Shown: one piece after another, positions 1 through 13,651 of the stretch | How positions within the stretch are numbered: position 1 is the stretch's first letter | Layout: each line of letters opens with the position of its first letter | Origin: Litomosoides sigmodontis | Lineage: Eukaryota > Nematoda > Chromadorea > Rhabditida > Onchocercidae | Length of the DNA: 64,000 bases | Reading direction: 5' to 3' | Assembly (NCBI GenBank): GCA_963070105.1 | Contig: OY718808.1 | Location: 5,309,738-5,373,737, forward strand | Made by a program: the position numbers and the translations under genes | Notes under the pieces: model-generated | Database searches by the model: none | Seen by the model: only the letters and a program-made list of their open reading frames with translations | Told to the model about the DNA's origin: nothing

Positions 1-415
1 TCGAAAAACTGTTTGGTGAAGAGAAGGCGATTGACAGATGGACTAGAGAAGCGGAACTTGCAAGTAGAAAAAGAAGAGAAAATCATTTCTTCATAAATCA
101 AGAAAATATCATTTTTAAACTTCTAATTGATCCGATTTTACTCTAAGTAGCATTTGAATAACACTGAATTCAGATTTTCTCAGAAGCAAACTTCAGTTAT
201 TTCTAAAAATTGAATGCTTTCGCTTACTTGTGCAACACGTAAACTTTGAATAACTTAGAACTTTTCCTAAAAAACTGCGACCTATCTTGATGGATTTTTT
301 AAAGATTAATTAAATTGTTGATGCACGAGGCTTGCAGAGAAGAAGAATGACCGAAGGAAACGATATTACAAATCATCAGTATCGATGTAAAGGGAGTTAG
401 TTGAACTCTGCTGGC
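1..415. other. Sequence upstream of the EAG channel start
   Basis: AT-rich DNA before the first channel exon. I found no coding exon here. The window opens with a short open stretch on the + strand rich in Lys, Arg and Glu codons, but no splice site or homology supports it. No strong pyrimidine-rich acceptor precedes the ATG at 416; the nearest AG is in a purine-rich context. Whether the channel mRNA has further 5' exons or is trans-spliced cannot be decided. Confidence 0.4.
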
Positions 416-3400
416 ATGCCGGTGGTTAAACGAGGACTCGTCGCACCACAAAACACGTTCCTTGAAAATGTTATCAGACGTTGCAACAATTCTGGTATCG
501 TTAGTATTTCTCTAACTGTTAGGGTAGCTAGCACGCAATGCATCAAACGTTCAGTTCGCAAGGCGAACGTCACGTCTGGATCAGTGGAATCTGAACTAGG
601 CGATAGTTGACTGGTGTAGTGTTGGAGTTGAATGGTGTAGAATTGTTGGGGAACGCTTTTTGCAGTGGAGAGTGAATGGTACTGCAGTTTGGCGTCGAAA
701 GCCCATAAGAGAAAAACATTAAATTCCTAATAATAAGTACAAATGGGTGATTTATAGGCTTTTTTCATGTAATATGGGAAGTAGGTCAAATTGCCTGTAT
801 TATCATGAAGAGACATTTATTTAAAGAAGTCTACTTGCGATAGATATTCCAAGAGCAGTAAGAATATGATCGATTTTCAGATGGAGAGATTAGAAATTCA
901 AAATGAGTTTGAAAATATTTCCAAACATTTCCGACTCATTACTCTTAATTTTTATTTGTATAGGAAGCTATTTCTATAGCGATCAATCCTACTTTCTCCT
1001 CTCAGGTAAACCGTAAAAGCTAAATGATAGTGAAATCTAATCACATCCGTTAAACTGACTGAACAAAAAACTTCATTACCGTTAAATGAGAAGGATCAAA
1101 AATATAAATTTGCTTAATTAAAGTAAATTGACTAAATTTAAATGTTCGATTATTTAAATCGTTTCTCATGCTTTTCAGATACCAGTTTTATACTTGCAAA
1201 TGCTCAAATAGCAGAATATCCGATTGTATATTGCAACGATGGCTTTGCCAAGATGGTAGGATATTCTAGGGCAGAAATTATGCAGAAACCTTGCTCGTAA
1301 GTTCACGGGATAATCTCGTCCACTTCATCACAATTTTTTGTTTCTTCGAAAAAAGCGAAAATCCTGTTCAACTGCCTTCCTCATATGAAAAAAAAATTTT
1401 CAAATTTTGATGAAAATGAGTGAAATTCCAAAGACTACAGTGAAACTCCAAGGAATCCCAAAGACTACCAGATACTCTGTTTGACAGTTATACTTTGAAG
1501 ACTTGCCTTCATGCATGCGGACTACAGCAGACCGGAAGCAGTGAAGAAGATTCAAAATGCGCTTGATATGTGTCAACATGAACAAACAGAAATTGGTTTA
1601 CGAAAGAAAAACAGTTCGTTTTTCGGAACACTTAAAGTCTTATAGGAAATTTTAATGCACTCAACTTGAATGCAGCCTAATTTTTAGTTGATTTAAGAAA
1701 AATGAAAACTTAGAAGAGTGTATTTAATTCGATGAGAATGTCCTCTAAATTTTAATTAAATTCACAGTCAAATCTTATTCTCTTTTAATTTCCAAAAATC
1801 CAGGAAGCCTCCTTTGGTTATTGGTACACATCGCTCCGATCAAGAATGATCACAATCAAGTGGTACTGTATTTGTGTCAATTCAGGGACATCACACCTCT
1901 CAAACAACCGCTTGATGAAAATAACAAAGGTAAGGATTTTTCGCTTTTATTCATTCTATGACAAAAGCATCGCTTCCTTTTTTGGTACTGTTTAAAAAAA
2001 AAATTTCCTCGCTGCTAAAAATTTTGTATAATTTAACTGGCTCAAAGAAGTTTTCAGTACGCCATAAATTATTCCACATGGTTGATTTTTAGTCAAATTT
2101 AGCAAAAAAAGTTTTCGTCTAAGTCTGTGTCATGAGCGTCTATCTAATAGGATCATTTTGTTCGAAACGAAACAAGACAACTTACTAAAAAACTCCAGGA
2201 TGATAGAATAAAACCAGGAGGAAAAGAGAATTTTTACACGTAAAAAAGCAAAAGTGATTAGCATAAAGCATCGTGTCCATCTCTTGCTTTTTGAAAGTGT
2301 AAAATTATGCTTGTCGTCAAATTAAATGGTAAACATTTTCTCACTTAGGCTTTTCACGAATTCTGCAAATTGCAAGAATTGCAAAAAGCAGACAACAGTT
2401 TAATCAAATTGAAACAAGTGATCTGCATAAGACAACGAGCACAACGTCGTCAGGCTTCAACCAGGTTATCAAAGTTTGTCTTTCACTTTTCATTCATTTG
2501 CACCATTCCTTGTGATTTTCATTTAGTCGTTCAAAAACGCCTGCCGCGTGCACTGTTACCAACTTTTCATTCCTCTCTTCCTAAATTCCTCTGGACAATG
2601 AGCTCCGTCATCAGGTGATGAACCTCGGCGGTGATCTATTGCCGCAGTATCGACAAGAAACACCGAAAACGTCGCCACACATAATTTTGCACTATTCAAC
2701 GTTTAAAACAATGTGGGATTGGTCTATCTTGGCTCTTACTTTTTATACGGCTTTTATCGTTCCTTACAACATTGCCTTCAAGGTTACGTCATATGTTATT
2801 GAAAAGTTCTGCAGCAAATTTTATCAATCTTTTCAATTTATAATTTTATGTCCAATAACTTTGAATTTGTTAGCAAAGCAACCTAAAATTTAACTAATTA
2901 AAAGTACGTACTTCATATTCACTTGCAGACACGGGAAGATCCACCTCGTGATACCATTGATATCGTCGCTCTTACGGATTCAATCGTCGATGTGATATTT
3001 TTTGCTGATATTTTGCTAAATTTTCATACGACATTTGTTGGTCCTGGCGGTGAAGTAAGTAACTTGGAGACAAATAAAGGAAATTTACTTCATATGTTAA
3101 GGATAACACGGCTGCATTCTCTACGCATTTGAAATTGATAATTTTCAAATTAATCAGAAGTTGATTAACAAAAGTGCTTTTTTTAACGTTTTCCGATAAA
3201 TAAACTGTGGAGCAACACAGTAATGATTATCTGTAGAAAAGTTTTTCTCAAAAAATATAAAAAACATTTTTATATATAAAAAACAAAAAGGCATTTTTTT
3301 GAGTTACTCAAAGCTAGACAGGTTTACTTAAATTGAGTGCAATTTAACTGCCTCAAAAAGAAAGCAAAAAACGCGAATAAAATTTCTCAAAATGTTAAAA

Positions 3401-6400
3401 AGTAATGTTAGGCGAAAACGATGGGCACAATATGCTCAGTGATGATCGATTGACTCTTCAGGTTGTGATCGATCCGAACATAATTAGGTATAACTATTTC
3501 AAGTCATGGTTCCTTATCGATCTTCTTTCATGTCTACCATATGACATATTTTATATGTTTAAACACAATGATGAGGTGAATTCTTCCTTACTTCAAATGA
3601 TTTGTTTCATCCTCTTTTCTCCTGTAATGGTCACTTTGAGCGCTCCTTGGAGTGGACATTTTTGGGAAAATTCCTTTTGCAGCGGATGGGATCATTATTA
3701 AGTGCACTGAAGGTGGTACGCTTGCTTCGACTTGGACGCGTAGCACGTAAACTTGATAATTATCTCGAATACGGAGCAGCAACGTTACTTTTACTTTTAT
3801 GTGCTTATGTACTTGCAGCTCATTGGCTAGCTTGCGTATGGTTTTCTATTGGTGAATACGAAGTTAAGATAAGGGTACTGTTATTTTAAAATTTTATTTT
3901 TGTAGAAAGACTTGTATTAAAAGGCATAATTTATTCGTTCCTTTCCTGACGGTGAAAGTTAGCGAAAGTGAAAAATGATATTTGCAAAATGTTGTCGTGT
4001 CATATCTATCGAAGAGATTTCATGTATTTTTTTTCAGTTTTTAGTACCAACAATGCCGGAAGGATGGTTGACGAAGCTGTCGAAAGAGCTGAACTCGCCT
4101 TTTAATTATACCTTCAAAGATAGGCTGAGATTGATCGGTGGACCTCAACGAAGCTCCGCTTATATTAGTGGTAAGTAAGACTTGTTGTTCAGATATATGA
4201 AATAATATTTCAATTACACATTTATTATTAACTGTTATGAAGTTTTTCGACTTATTTACTTGCTTCTTTCCATTTGAAGCTTCTTGATAGATTGGATGTA
4301 ATTTTCGGATAAATCACACTTCTAATTAAATTATCAGTTAACGAATTTATTTATAGCATTGTATTTTACAATGTCATGCCTATCAACCGTCGGATTTGGT
4401 AACATAGCATCGACAACTGATAATGAGAAAGTGTTCGGTGTGTGCATGATGATCATTGCTGCACTGCTGTATGCCGCTATATTTGGCCACATGACAAATA
4501 TCATACAACAGATGACATCCGCTACCATAAGGTGAAATTATCATTTTTATGATGAAGTCACTCGCTGACTGACGCCAAACGAGGGAAGGGAAGGAGGAAA
4601 TGCAATTCTAATTATTTACTGTCCGATAGTTTCAGATATCACGACATGATAGCGAATGTTCGAGAATTTATTAAATTGCAAGAAGTGCCAAATGAGCTGG
4701 CTGAACGAGTAATGGATTATGTAATTAGCACCTGGGCAATTACTAAGGGTATCGATACCTCAAAGGTTTTTATTTTTTTAGCAACGAACATTGGAAAACT
4801 TTGTCAATTAATTTAACTTTGTCAATCAATTAATTTAAGGTTCTCAGTTATTGTCCGAAAGATATGAAAGCAGATATTTGTGTGCACCTAAATAGGAAGG
4901 TATTTAATGAGCATGCCTGCTTTCGACTTGCTTCTGACGGTTGTCTTCGACAGTTTGCTGTACATCTTGAGGTATCTGTTTGTTCTTTGGAATTAAAAAA
5001 AATGCCTTTAATTTTATGTGAAATTTAATATTTTGACATATCAATAACTGTCATAAATTGATTGATCACTGGAGTTGAGCGATATTGAAACATATCACAC
5101 ATACTTCCCAGAAACGTTGTAGGACTTCGTTGTTGCAACAAACTTGCGCCCACAGAAGAAATTCTAAATTACGAACTACCGACTGATGCAAATCATTTCG
5201 CATTGATTATTCTTGAAACTCTGATCGTTTTTCCCCAACAATTAAATTGCAATTAATGAGGAATTTCAAAAGAATATGATTTCAGAGCAATCATGCAGCT
5301 CCCGGCGATCTGATTTATCATACCGGTGAATCGGTTGATGCACTATGGTTTGTGGTCTCGGGATCACTTGAAGTGATACAAGACGATGAAGTTGTTGCCA
5401 TTCTCGGTAATTCTTTGGTTGTCAAACATTACTCCTTTGATCTCACTACCTCTTTCCTGATATTTCAGTTATGCATTTAAATGAGCGCTTAATTTGTGCA
5501 TAAATAAATTCAGGAAAGGGAGATGTATTTGGTGATGAATTTTGGAAACAGCTTGGGACGGGTCAAAGTGCTGCTAATGTTCGCGTTCTCACCTATACAG
5601 ATTTGCATTCCATAAAACAGGATAAACTTATGGCGGTCACATTTTCAATGATAATTTAACAAATTTTCAAAAAAAATTAGATGCGACTTTCTTGGAAATT
5701 GTTTTGGAGGAAGTTGTATGGCTTAATACATCAGTTTTAAACCTGCTGGATCAGTAGTAATTATTTTTGTCAAATAGAATTTTTACTTTGAAAATTTGTT
5801 TTGAATAGCTTTCTTTTTTTTTCTTGCAAGAAATGGCATTTTTTAAACTATTAGTAATTTTTAGGACAAAATTATTTTAGGTGCTTGATTTCTACAAAGC
5901 ATTCGCGAATTCGTTTGTTCGTAATATGGTGCTAACCTACAACCTCACTCGTCGAGTATTTTTGCTTTGAATTTTTTCTTTTTGTTCTTCATTGCTTTTT
6001 CTTCGTCTTTCATCTTACTCTCAGTTGGAATTTGAAACGAATTGGATGGTTTTTGAAGCTTATATATTTCAGTTGAAATTTCGTAAAGTAGTTGATGTGA
6101 AACGAGAAAAAGAATTAGATGAAAGACGTAAAAACGAGAAACTTACAGTATCAGCAGAACATCCTGTTCGGAAATTGTTATTTCGGATGCGTGAGAGATA
6201 TGGCACGCGAATACTTCCATCAAAGATTTTTGCTGATCTCGAACGAGTCGGTTGTTTATTTAACAGTTTTTAATCTTAATGAAGTCAGGAAAGTAAATTA
6301 CCGTATTGTTAAGACTGATGTTAATGAAGTGTGATAATTGTTTTAGCAAGCTAAGGCAAAGCCACCAACAATGCGTACGGCTGTTTCGTCAGCGGACGAT

Positions 6401-7102
6401 TTGCGTGAAGTAAGTTGGAGCAGTGATGTCCAACTGAATACTAATGACGTGAGTTTGAACACTTTCCTCGCACCGATCTCATTCCAAATCTGGATAGTTG
6501 ATGAGACTAAGATGAGACACAACAGCGGTGAGCTACATTATTCACATTTGCAAGTATTCGTTGATGTGAACAGAGTACATCGTTTTAGAAGTTAAATGTG
6601 TTACCACCTGAACTGAAGAAGTGCTTCGAATGCATTGAACTGAAATTGCGTACGGTTAATCACATTTCTTATAAATTGGATAACTTGGAAAAGCTTGTTT
6701 TTGAATTGCATCATTCCATTAGAGGTATGCTTTCCCTTACTAAATTTTATTTGCAAACTGTTAGTATGCTAGCGCTTACGTGAAATTTCCTGTAATGCAG
6801 GAAATGATGAAGTGGGTGCTGGCGAACTGAGGGAAGACGAGCAACAGCAATCGTCATCTCCAACAACGATGAGGAATTTGACGAGCGGAACGGGTGGTGG
6901 TGCAGAGCCGTTTGCATCAATTAATCAAGCTGCTACCAACACAGCAACTCACTTCTCAGTTTCTATTCCGCCACTGCAGAATCTCAGTACGGACGATGGA
7001 AATGAAGAATTTCTGACGTCAACGTCAAATATTGCCACGCTGTTATATGTCGAAGATGAAACAACGAGTAGTCTAAGCCCACCCAAAGTGAAGCGCATTT
7101 GA
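416..7102 (+). CDS. egl-2: EAG-type voltage-gated potassium channel (EGL-2 orthologue)
   Basis: Pore-forming subunit of a plasma-membrane Kv10-type K+ channel that sets excitability of nerve and muscle. Twenty phase-consistent exons: 416-494, 1179-1296, 1501-1613, 1804-1929, 2349-2464, 2615-2782, 2929-3054, 3462-3575, 3683-3874, 4038-4170, 4357-4531, 4636-4765, 4840-4971, 5286-5406, 5514-5635, 5881-5955, 6073-6246, 6347-6448, 6589-6724, 6801-7102; 917 aa. The N-terminus has the EAG cap [17 protein letters not shown], then a PAS domain (about 27-140; [19 protein letters not shown]). S1 is in exon 6. The S4 sensor [12 protein letters not shown] lies at 333-344 and the selectivity filter TVGFGN at 439-444. 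A C-linker and cyclic-nucleotide-binding-like domain follow (exons 12-16), then a C-terminal coiled coil (exon 19) and a Ser/Thr-rich acidic tail. Start chosen at 416 because residues after it match the family N-terminus. Length is close to the human EAG1 length. Gene symbol rests on homology only. Confidence 0.93.
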
Positions 7103-8558
7103 AGAATTCCTATGAGAAATGAACTTAGAATTACTTACATCAGTACATTTAGTGAATTTTAATCTAATTATTTATACCCGCGAGGTGGTGATCAGATCAT
7201 TCAGCTTAAAGTCATTGCAGGCAAGACAGAGGAATAATTTTTTGAAAAATTTTAGAATTGGAAATATTCCACTTACAAGGAAAAATTTTTCGAATTAAAG
7301 TTGGTAGCAATGACTTCTTTTACTCTTTATTCTCTTGTGCCTTTAATAATTCTCTTTAATTTACTTGAAACGTAACCTTAAGCTGCGACCACTCCCATTC
7401 CCATCTTTAAATCTCTCAAATCTAAAGATCTACCACAATTTATCATAAAAAATCTATTAAACCAATCTTTAGAAAAATATAAAATTGTAAAATTAATTTA
7501 TTTTGCTTAGTGACCGGAAGGAAAAAATGAATTTTCGTTTAATTTTATGTTTTTACTCTTCTTGTTGCACACCATTTGACTGATGAATTCATCAACCATT
7601 CTGAAAGTAATTTCTCTTGTATCCTGAAATTTCGAGGATAATTAATTTTCGTTTGAAAAATTTTTTCTTTCTAATTACTTCAGTTAGACTAATTCAGTTC
7701 GACTGAGAAAAAAATGCTCTCAAAAAAAAATCTCTCCAAGTTTTATTTGCTAAGTGTTAATTTTTATTTCACCGTGAAACTCGATTTTTCACAATTTGTT
7801 TATTTTTTGTAACACTTAGATGGTTTGGAAGAATAATAAAGGAGTGAAGAGAGAGAGAGAGAGAAGTGCGTTTTATAATTCATTAATTGAAATACTCTCA
7901 TGGAATATGAAGTAATACATTTAGTATGGAATAGAACCGTTTGTATTAATAAGCTTTTATTTGTTGCATATAGCAATGTTTAAAATTACCACTAATAAAT
8001 GATTATAACTAATGTTATCACTGGTTATATGGATCAATTTGCTTGGTGTGACTTTGGAAATTAATTGAAAAGCTATCGGATGGTAAGCGATAATTGTTTG
8101 GTGGGACATGCAAAATTAATGAAAATACTCTCCACCTGTCAATAAATGAAATAAGTTAATAGCGATATCATATCAGTACGAGTATTTCGAATTTTGAAAA
8201 TTTACAAATAGTCATGCTAAATATCAGGTGTCAGACGTTTATCACTTTATTTTTTTGACTGTTTCTGAGCGAAACGAGTCACATTTTGCTTTATTTTCAG
8301 TAAAATTAAATTACATTATTTCCAATCACTAATGCAAAGTGTAAACTTGCGAAAACTAATAAAAAATTTTCCTGGGATTTGTCCTTTCAGACTTGTAGAG
8401 ATGTACAATACAACAATACGACACAGTATAGTTCAACCCTTTGGGGTGATAACATTAGCATTAGAGCTCTTCAATGGCTAAAGGAATTTGTTTGATAATC
8501 GCAGAAGCAATTCTTTTGAAACGGAAAAGCACGAATTCCAATAATTTTCTCTGTCATA
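7103..8558. other. Convergent intergenic region between the K+ channel and Ly-6 genes
   Basis: Holds the 3' ends of two convergent genes. A short GA run lies at about 7848-7864. An AATAAA-like element occurs near 7836, some 730 bases past the channel stop, so the polyadenylation site is uncertain. I see no coding exon on either strand. Confidence 0.5.
7848..7864. repeat. (GA)n microsatellite
   Basis: Short perfect GA dinucleotide tract in the 3' flank of the K+ channel gene. Confidence 0.9.
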
Positions 8559-9760
8559 TCACATAACTATCATTGATAAGAAATAAATAATTAGGCATAA
8601 GCTTAAAGTGGCTTTCTTGCAAGCATCCGTGGAAAAGTATTTGTTGAGAAAATGCTGATGACGTTTTGACGTGAATTCTGAATGAGATTTTGCATTATAG
8701 CAACTTTTTTCATTACACTGATCGGTTGCGCAGAAGCACCAGTGCTCGACTATGTCGTACTGAAAGACTTTCCATAGCGTTCATTAACTTTCTCATTAAT
8801 CAAGCAAAACTAATTACGGGTATTTACAGTTTTCTCTTTCAGTTTTGGAGTTGAAGGACTTTCGATTTTCAACTTCACTCCGAACCAATACCAATGATTA
8901 GTCAGGGAAGAAGTAGAAATGTTCGCCATAAGTCGACCAATTTAGATTACAAAGTGACAAAGAACAGGTTGAGGTCTAGAAATTTTGAAATACAAAATGT
9001 TTCATAAAATGCTTACCATATCAAATTCTGATGACAAATGATTGCCGATTTGAGAGACACGTGAATGCGAGCCAAGACCGAGTTGCGAGTGTTGATCGCT
9101 GGTTAGGAATTGCGACGAGCAGCCACGTACGGCTCCTGTAATTGAAATTGCTGAGAAGACTTTGCAGAGTTTAAATGAAATATGTATGTTAAAAATGAAT
9201 AATGAAAAATTTCGACAATTAATGGGGACTGTTGTTTCCTTTTTGTTCACTCAAATCCTTCGCGCTCTTTGCGAATCGATTTTCCGAGCCAATTTTCCAC
9301 TACCAATTCTTTGGAAAGAAAAAGAACGAAAGAAAGAAAAGCACTTCACATTTGGGAAGCTTCAAATATTTGAGAAAATTGGCAGAAATTATTCAAAATA
9401 AAATAACAAATGTAATAGATACGTATCATATGATTTTATTAAATAAACTCTACCGAGAATAGTGATCATTCCATTCCGTCGATCAGTGCCATTCAAGTAC
9501 ATGATGAAGCAGGTGGAAGGGCAGAGTTGCGTTACCTCAGGCTTGTAGTCTGATTTACCGCAACTCTGATCGCTTGCCGTAATGCCGTAATTCCGTTTCA
9601 GGAAGAAATGTCTCCAATGCCAAACAATAAAGTCATTAGCGCATGAGTAACACTTAAACGCTTCCACAATAACAGTACCCGACTGGAAGTAGTGAAGGAG
9701 AATAAGGATGAATACAGGCACATTGTGCGGTGAAAAAACGGTCGTGAAATATGCAATCAT
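8559..9760 (-). CDS. Secreted, probably GPI-anchored Ly-6/uPAR three-finger protein
   Basis: Three minus-strand exons (9760-9454, 9135-9017, 8759-8559) join in phase to give 208 aa. Residues 1-35 form a signal peptide with the hydrophobic core VPVFILILLHYF. The mature part begins FKCYSC (C37, C40), followed by C67, C80, C84, the motif GAVRGC (C108), and the terminal signature WCFCATDQCN (C150, C152, C157, N158). This is the Cys pattern of the Ly-6/three-finger fold, with the closing CN. One N-glycosylation sequon, NGT, is at 90. The protein ends in a hydrophobic stretch (ATLSLCLIIYFLSMIVM), as for GPI attachment. Members in C. elegans (such as ODR-2 and its HOT relatives, or Sleepless-like proteins) act at neuronal surfaces, often on channels or receptors. 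Which subfamily this belongs to I cannot say, and the partner is unknown. The open frame of exon 1 runs to the ATG at 9760; no clear acceptor lies upstream. Confidence 0.75.
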
Positions 9761-11460
9761 TAATGACCGTCAAATGCGCAAAGCATTCCTATCGCTCATC
9801 CTCGTTCTTCGCTTGCGATCCCTCTCCTTGCAGAGCACGTACGTGGTGAGTAGTGGTTGCGACAGCAACCTTTAAATCACTCCTTCAATCATCATTTCAC
9901 CGACGATTTTAACACATTTCATGAATTCCATTCTGAAATATCGTTCCATTTAGAACTATCAAAAATGCGCCAAATGCTATTTATTTAAGAAGTCAGCAGC
10001 AGTGCCTTCACCTTATGTGATGGGCAATTAAATTAAAACCATTAATCCATTCATAAGGCAATCTTTCCACCTTGTAATTTAGAATTCACCTCATCGCTTG
10101 AGGGACAAAACTCGCAATTCTTCCATTTAAGGTCCATCCTACGTTAATTCAGTGTATTTCAAAGATTTTGCTCTCAAAATTACATGATATTACAAGGGAC
10201 AGGTAGAAAGAAAGATTTAAATGAAAGGATGAAATCAATCGCTGATAGGTTAAATTGATGGCGAAGTTCCATTTTAAGCCATGCAACAGCACACTGAGCG
10301 CCACTGCAGTTCTTCCCTTCATAGCTATTAGTTGATGTGCAAAGTAAAGTAAACTAAGCTAAGCTAAACTAGCATTTCAATTTCCCTGATTGTAACTGCT
10401 CTTTAGCAAATTACACTCCAAAATGCTGAAATTGGAAGAAGAGAGTTGCGCTTGACGGAAGCGATAAAATTGCTGCGTCTCACACTCATCCATAACTTTC
10501 AAACAGTTGAAACTATCAATGAAATTAAAAATACTTTAAGAGCTGATGGGGTTGCCTTAGAAACTATTAGCTCGCTCACAAACAGTTAGCTAATATATAA
10601 TTTAATCTTTTTTATTTATTCCGCAAATAACGAAAATTGAAATGAACAATGTAATTCGTCCCTTTTTCGGATTTTGTTAATGAAAATTGCTACTAATTCC
10701 ATGGAACATATTCATTCCAAAAAAGATTAATTAACGGAATGGAAAAGTGTTGAGGTGAGAAGCTAAGAAGAAAACGTTTCCAATCCGTTCAAATAATAAA
10801 TTTGTGCTACAATGCATCAGCTCGTTGAAAAAATTATAAATTTAGAGGAACAAAGTGAGAGTGAAAGTTTTGAGGGCGAAGGGATGCGATTCCTCAATGA
10901 ATGCATTGGTTGGGAATTATTCCTTTCAAATTGATAATAAGATTTCCTCTCTCCCAAAATCTTTTTATTCAAATTCGTTTCTTTTAAGTTAACATTTACA
11001 CCAGCGCTTCATTCTCTTATCCTTTATTTTTATTTCTTATTTAAAGAGCTACGATGCGCTCCACTTTTATTTTCAAAAATAAATTTGCAAAAAAGATCGA
11101 TCTATTTTACAAGATCTGCATTAAGCCTAAATAATATCTCCAAACTTTCGCCAGAAAGTTCGGTTGCTAACCATTAGTTTAATTTAACCCTGAAAAACCG
11201 CTCAATTCATTTAAGTGATTAAAACAGTAAAAAAGGGAGAAATATAAATGCCAAAAATTAGCACTGCCAAGTGAACCAAAACTTTTTTGTTGGATGAAAA
11301 GGCCTGAAGCGGAAAGTAATATTTTTTACTTGTAAAGCAAAAAACGAAATTGAACTGACATCATAGATAAGCTTAGACATGGAAGTACTTTACTGGCATA
11401 TCTAAATTTCAAACAATTCAGATTAACCGAAGGAATTGTGGGAATAATTAAGAGAACGGT

Positions 11461-11660
11461 NNNNNNNNNNNNNNNNNNNNNNNNNNNNNNNNNNNNNNNN
11501 NNNNNNNNNNNNNNNNNNNNNNNNNNNNNNNNNNNNNNNNNNNNNNNNNNNNNNNNNNNNNNNNNNNNNNNNNNNNNNNNNNNNNNNNNNNNNNNNNNNN
11601 NNNNNNNNNNNNNNNNNNNNNNNNNNNNNNNNNNNNNNNNNNNNNNNNNNNNNNNNNNNN
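11461..11660. other. Assembly gap (200 N)
   Basis: Exactly 200 undetermined bases, a typical scaffold-gap placeholder. Open frames reported across it are artefacts. Confidence 0.99.
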
Positions 11661-13630
11661 CATTAGGTTGTCAGTAAACATTCACATCAACGTGCCTACA
11701 ACGCTTTGCTTACGTGCAACGATGAAATAAGTGATCGTTTGTTTTCCTTGACAAGTAGCACAAGCGGATCTCCGCCCCCTGATAAAAACACTTGCACAAG
11801 CTATTTAGCTGTTAAACGAATGCCGCAGTGCTGCTATTTTTAGCACAAATTCTGATTTTAATTTATGGACGGAGGGATTCACAAACATTTGTGTTGACCG
11901 TTATTGTACGATAGCTGCGCTTCATGCACTGAAAAATGATAGCCGTCGGTGCTGTAAAAATTGCCCTTTGAGCCAGAACCTTCTGGTGTTAAGTGAGGTC
12001 AGCGGAAGTGAAAGTTTGAATAATTTCAACTTTTTTTGATAGTAAATTAGAGAGGAAGAATTGACGTGTTTCATTTTTCTTCCTTCCGGCATGTCATTTC
12101 TGCAATTAATTTGTTCATTTGAAAACGACAAATAATTTCGATAATAAACAATCATACGGCCGTAATGCATTTCACTTGTCTGTTTGAAATTTAATTGAGA
12201 AGAAATTATAGAAAGCGTCCAACTGAAACAACAAAAGCCACTCACTGATTTGGAAAATGTGATAATCGTATGATTCATTTTTTTACGAAATTCAAAAGCT
12301 ATCTGAAAGGCTTATAAAGTCCATGAAAGAAACCATTTTTCTCATTACTGCGCCATAAAATATCATATGTTTCTTTTGCGGGTTATTCCAATAGTTCTAT
12401 CGTCGAAATGAATCGAAGAAGAAAAAACAAAGGAATTTTCATTGAAAGGAATGGGAATGTGTGAAATGTAATACATTTCGTGTAATTAAGTGATTTTCAA
12501 CGTATCATAACACGACGGCTAATTTAAGAAACGCGAAATGGCCTTTGAGGGAATGCTGAAATTAATTGCTAATAATTAATAAGCTTAGCTAAATTTGGTT
12601 ATCATACCTGAGAGATCACAGTCACAACAAGCTATGTTTACAATTGCACTTACCGCAGCGCATAGTAGCCAAACGATAATTTATTCATTTTACTTCGATT
12701 ACTTGCTACACAGAGGCTACATGCTGAGTGATAAGAGAAGATATCGAGTGATAAGGGAAGATATATTCAGTCGTATGAGAGGGTGAAAATTACTGAGTGA
12801 AATGAGGGAGAGGTTTGCTTCCCTCCTCTACGACCACTTTAGAAGTGTTCGTTCGGAGGATGGATGAATGCAGTGGTGTTCGTCATCAGCAATTGAGGGC
12901 ACTGTGAGTCCATCGATTTGCTAAATTCCACAAATGCTTTCATGAACTGAGAGGACGACATGGCGGTAGAGTGAAAACGGAGAATGAAACTACGAACTAT
13001 GACTTCAAAAGAACAGCATTTCCATTGCAAATGTCCGCTTTTCACGCGATTGATATTTACGGCGAGTTTAATTCTCAATTTTTTAATTATTAATTTTTGT
13101 CTTTTTTTTTCCCATTGGCGCTATGTGGAGAAATTAATGGCTGACACGATAGCATAAAAGAGTATAAATCGTCAAATTCATGCAAAATTTCACGTTGATA
13201 GTGAGATTTCCCGGGGGAAAAAATGAGTGAAAAGAACGAATTCACCGATTAATGCGAGAAATGCGCGTTTAAAATAACGTCAAATCCGACTTTACAAAAA
13301 CAGTCGAGATTTCATGTGTGTTTAATCATTGAAATACCCGAAATTGTTGCAGACATTTGCAAAACGCATACAAATCTTCCTCATCGCTCAGATTAGATAG
13401 TTAGCGTTGAGTTAGATTAGAGTAGAATAGAGCCTAAGAGAAGTCAATTTAAGCGACTCTAATGAGACGGGCCTGGTTGGGTTAAACGATAGAAGAAATG
13501 CGCAAAAGTTGAAAAGCCACGCGTTGCATTCTTATTCTTTCAATTTCCGCAACAACAACAATAATAATATAGCCAACATTTAATTTTATGCATCAATGCA
13601 TAATAATTAGAACAGAAAGACAGGGAGTAA

Positions 13631-13651
13631 GAGAGAGAGAGAGAGAGAGAG
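13631..13651. repeat. (GA)n microsatellite
   Basis: Perfect GA tract of about 21 bases followed by GA-rich sequence to about 13668. Confidence 0.9.

Noticed and set aside
3576..3682. Read-through of the intron between channel exons 8 and 9
   Set aside because: The open frame is short and unlike the family; standard GT and TTTTGCAG sites flank it, so it is an intron.
11438..11681. Open frames across the N run
   Set aside because: Produced only by undetermined bases.
12839..13078. 79-codon minus-strand frame with a CTCTCAG-like acceptor
   Set aside because: An equally plausible donor exists on the + strand, and no partner exon or homology was seen.
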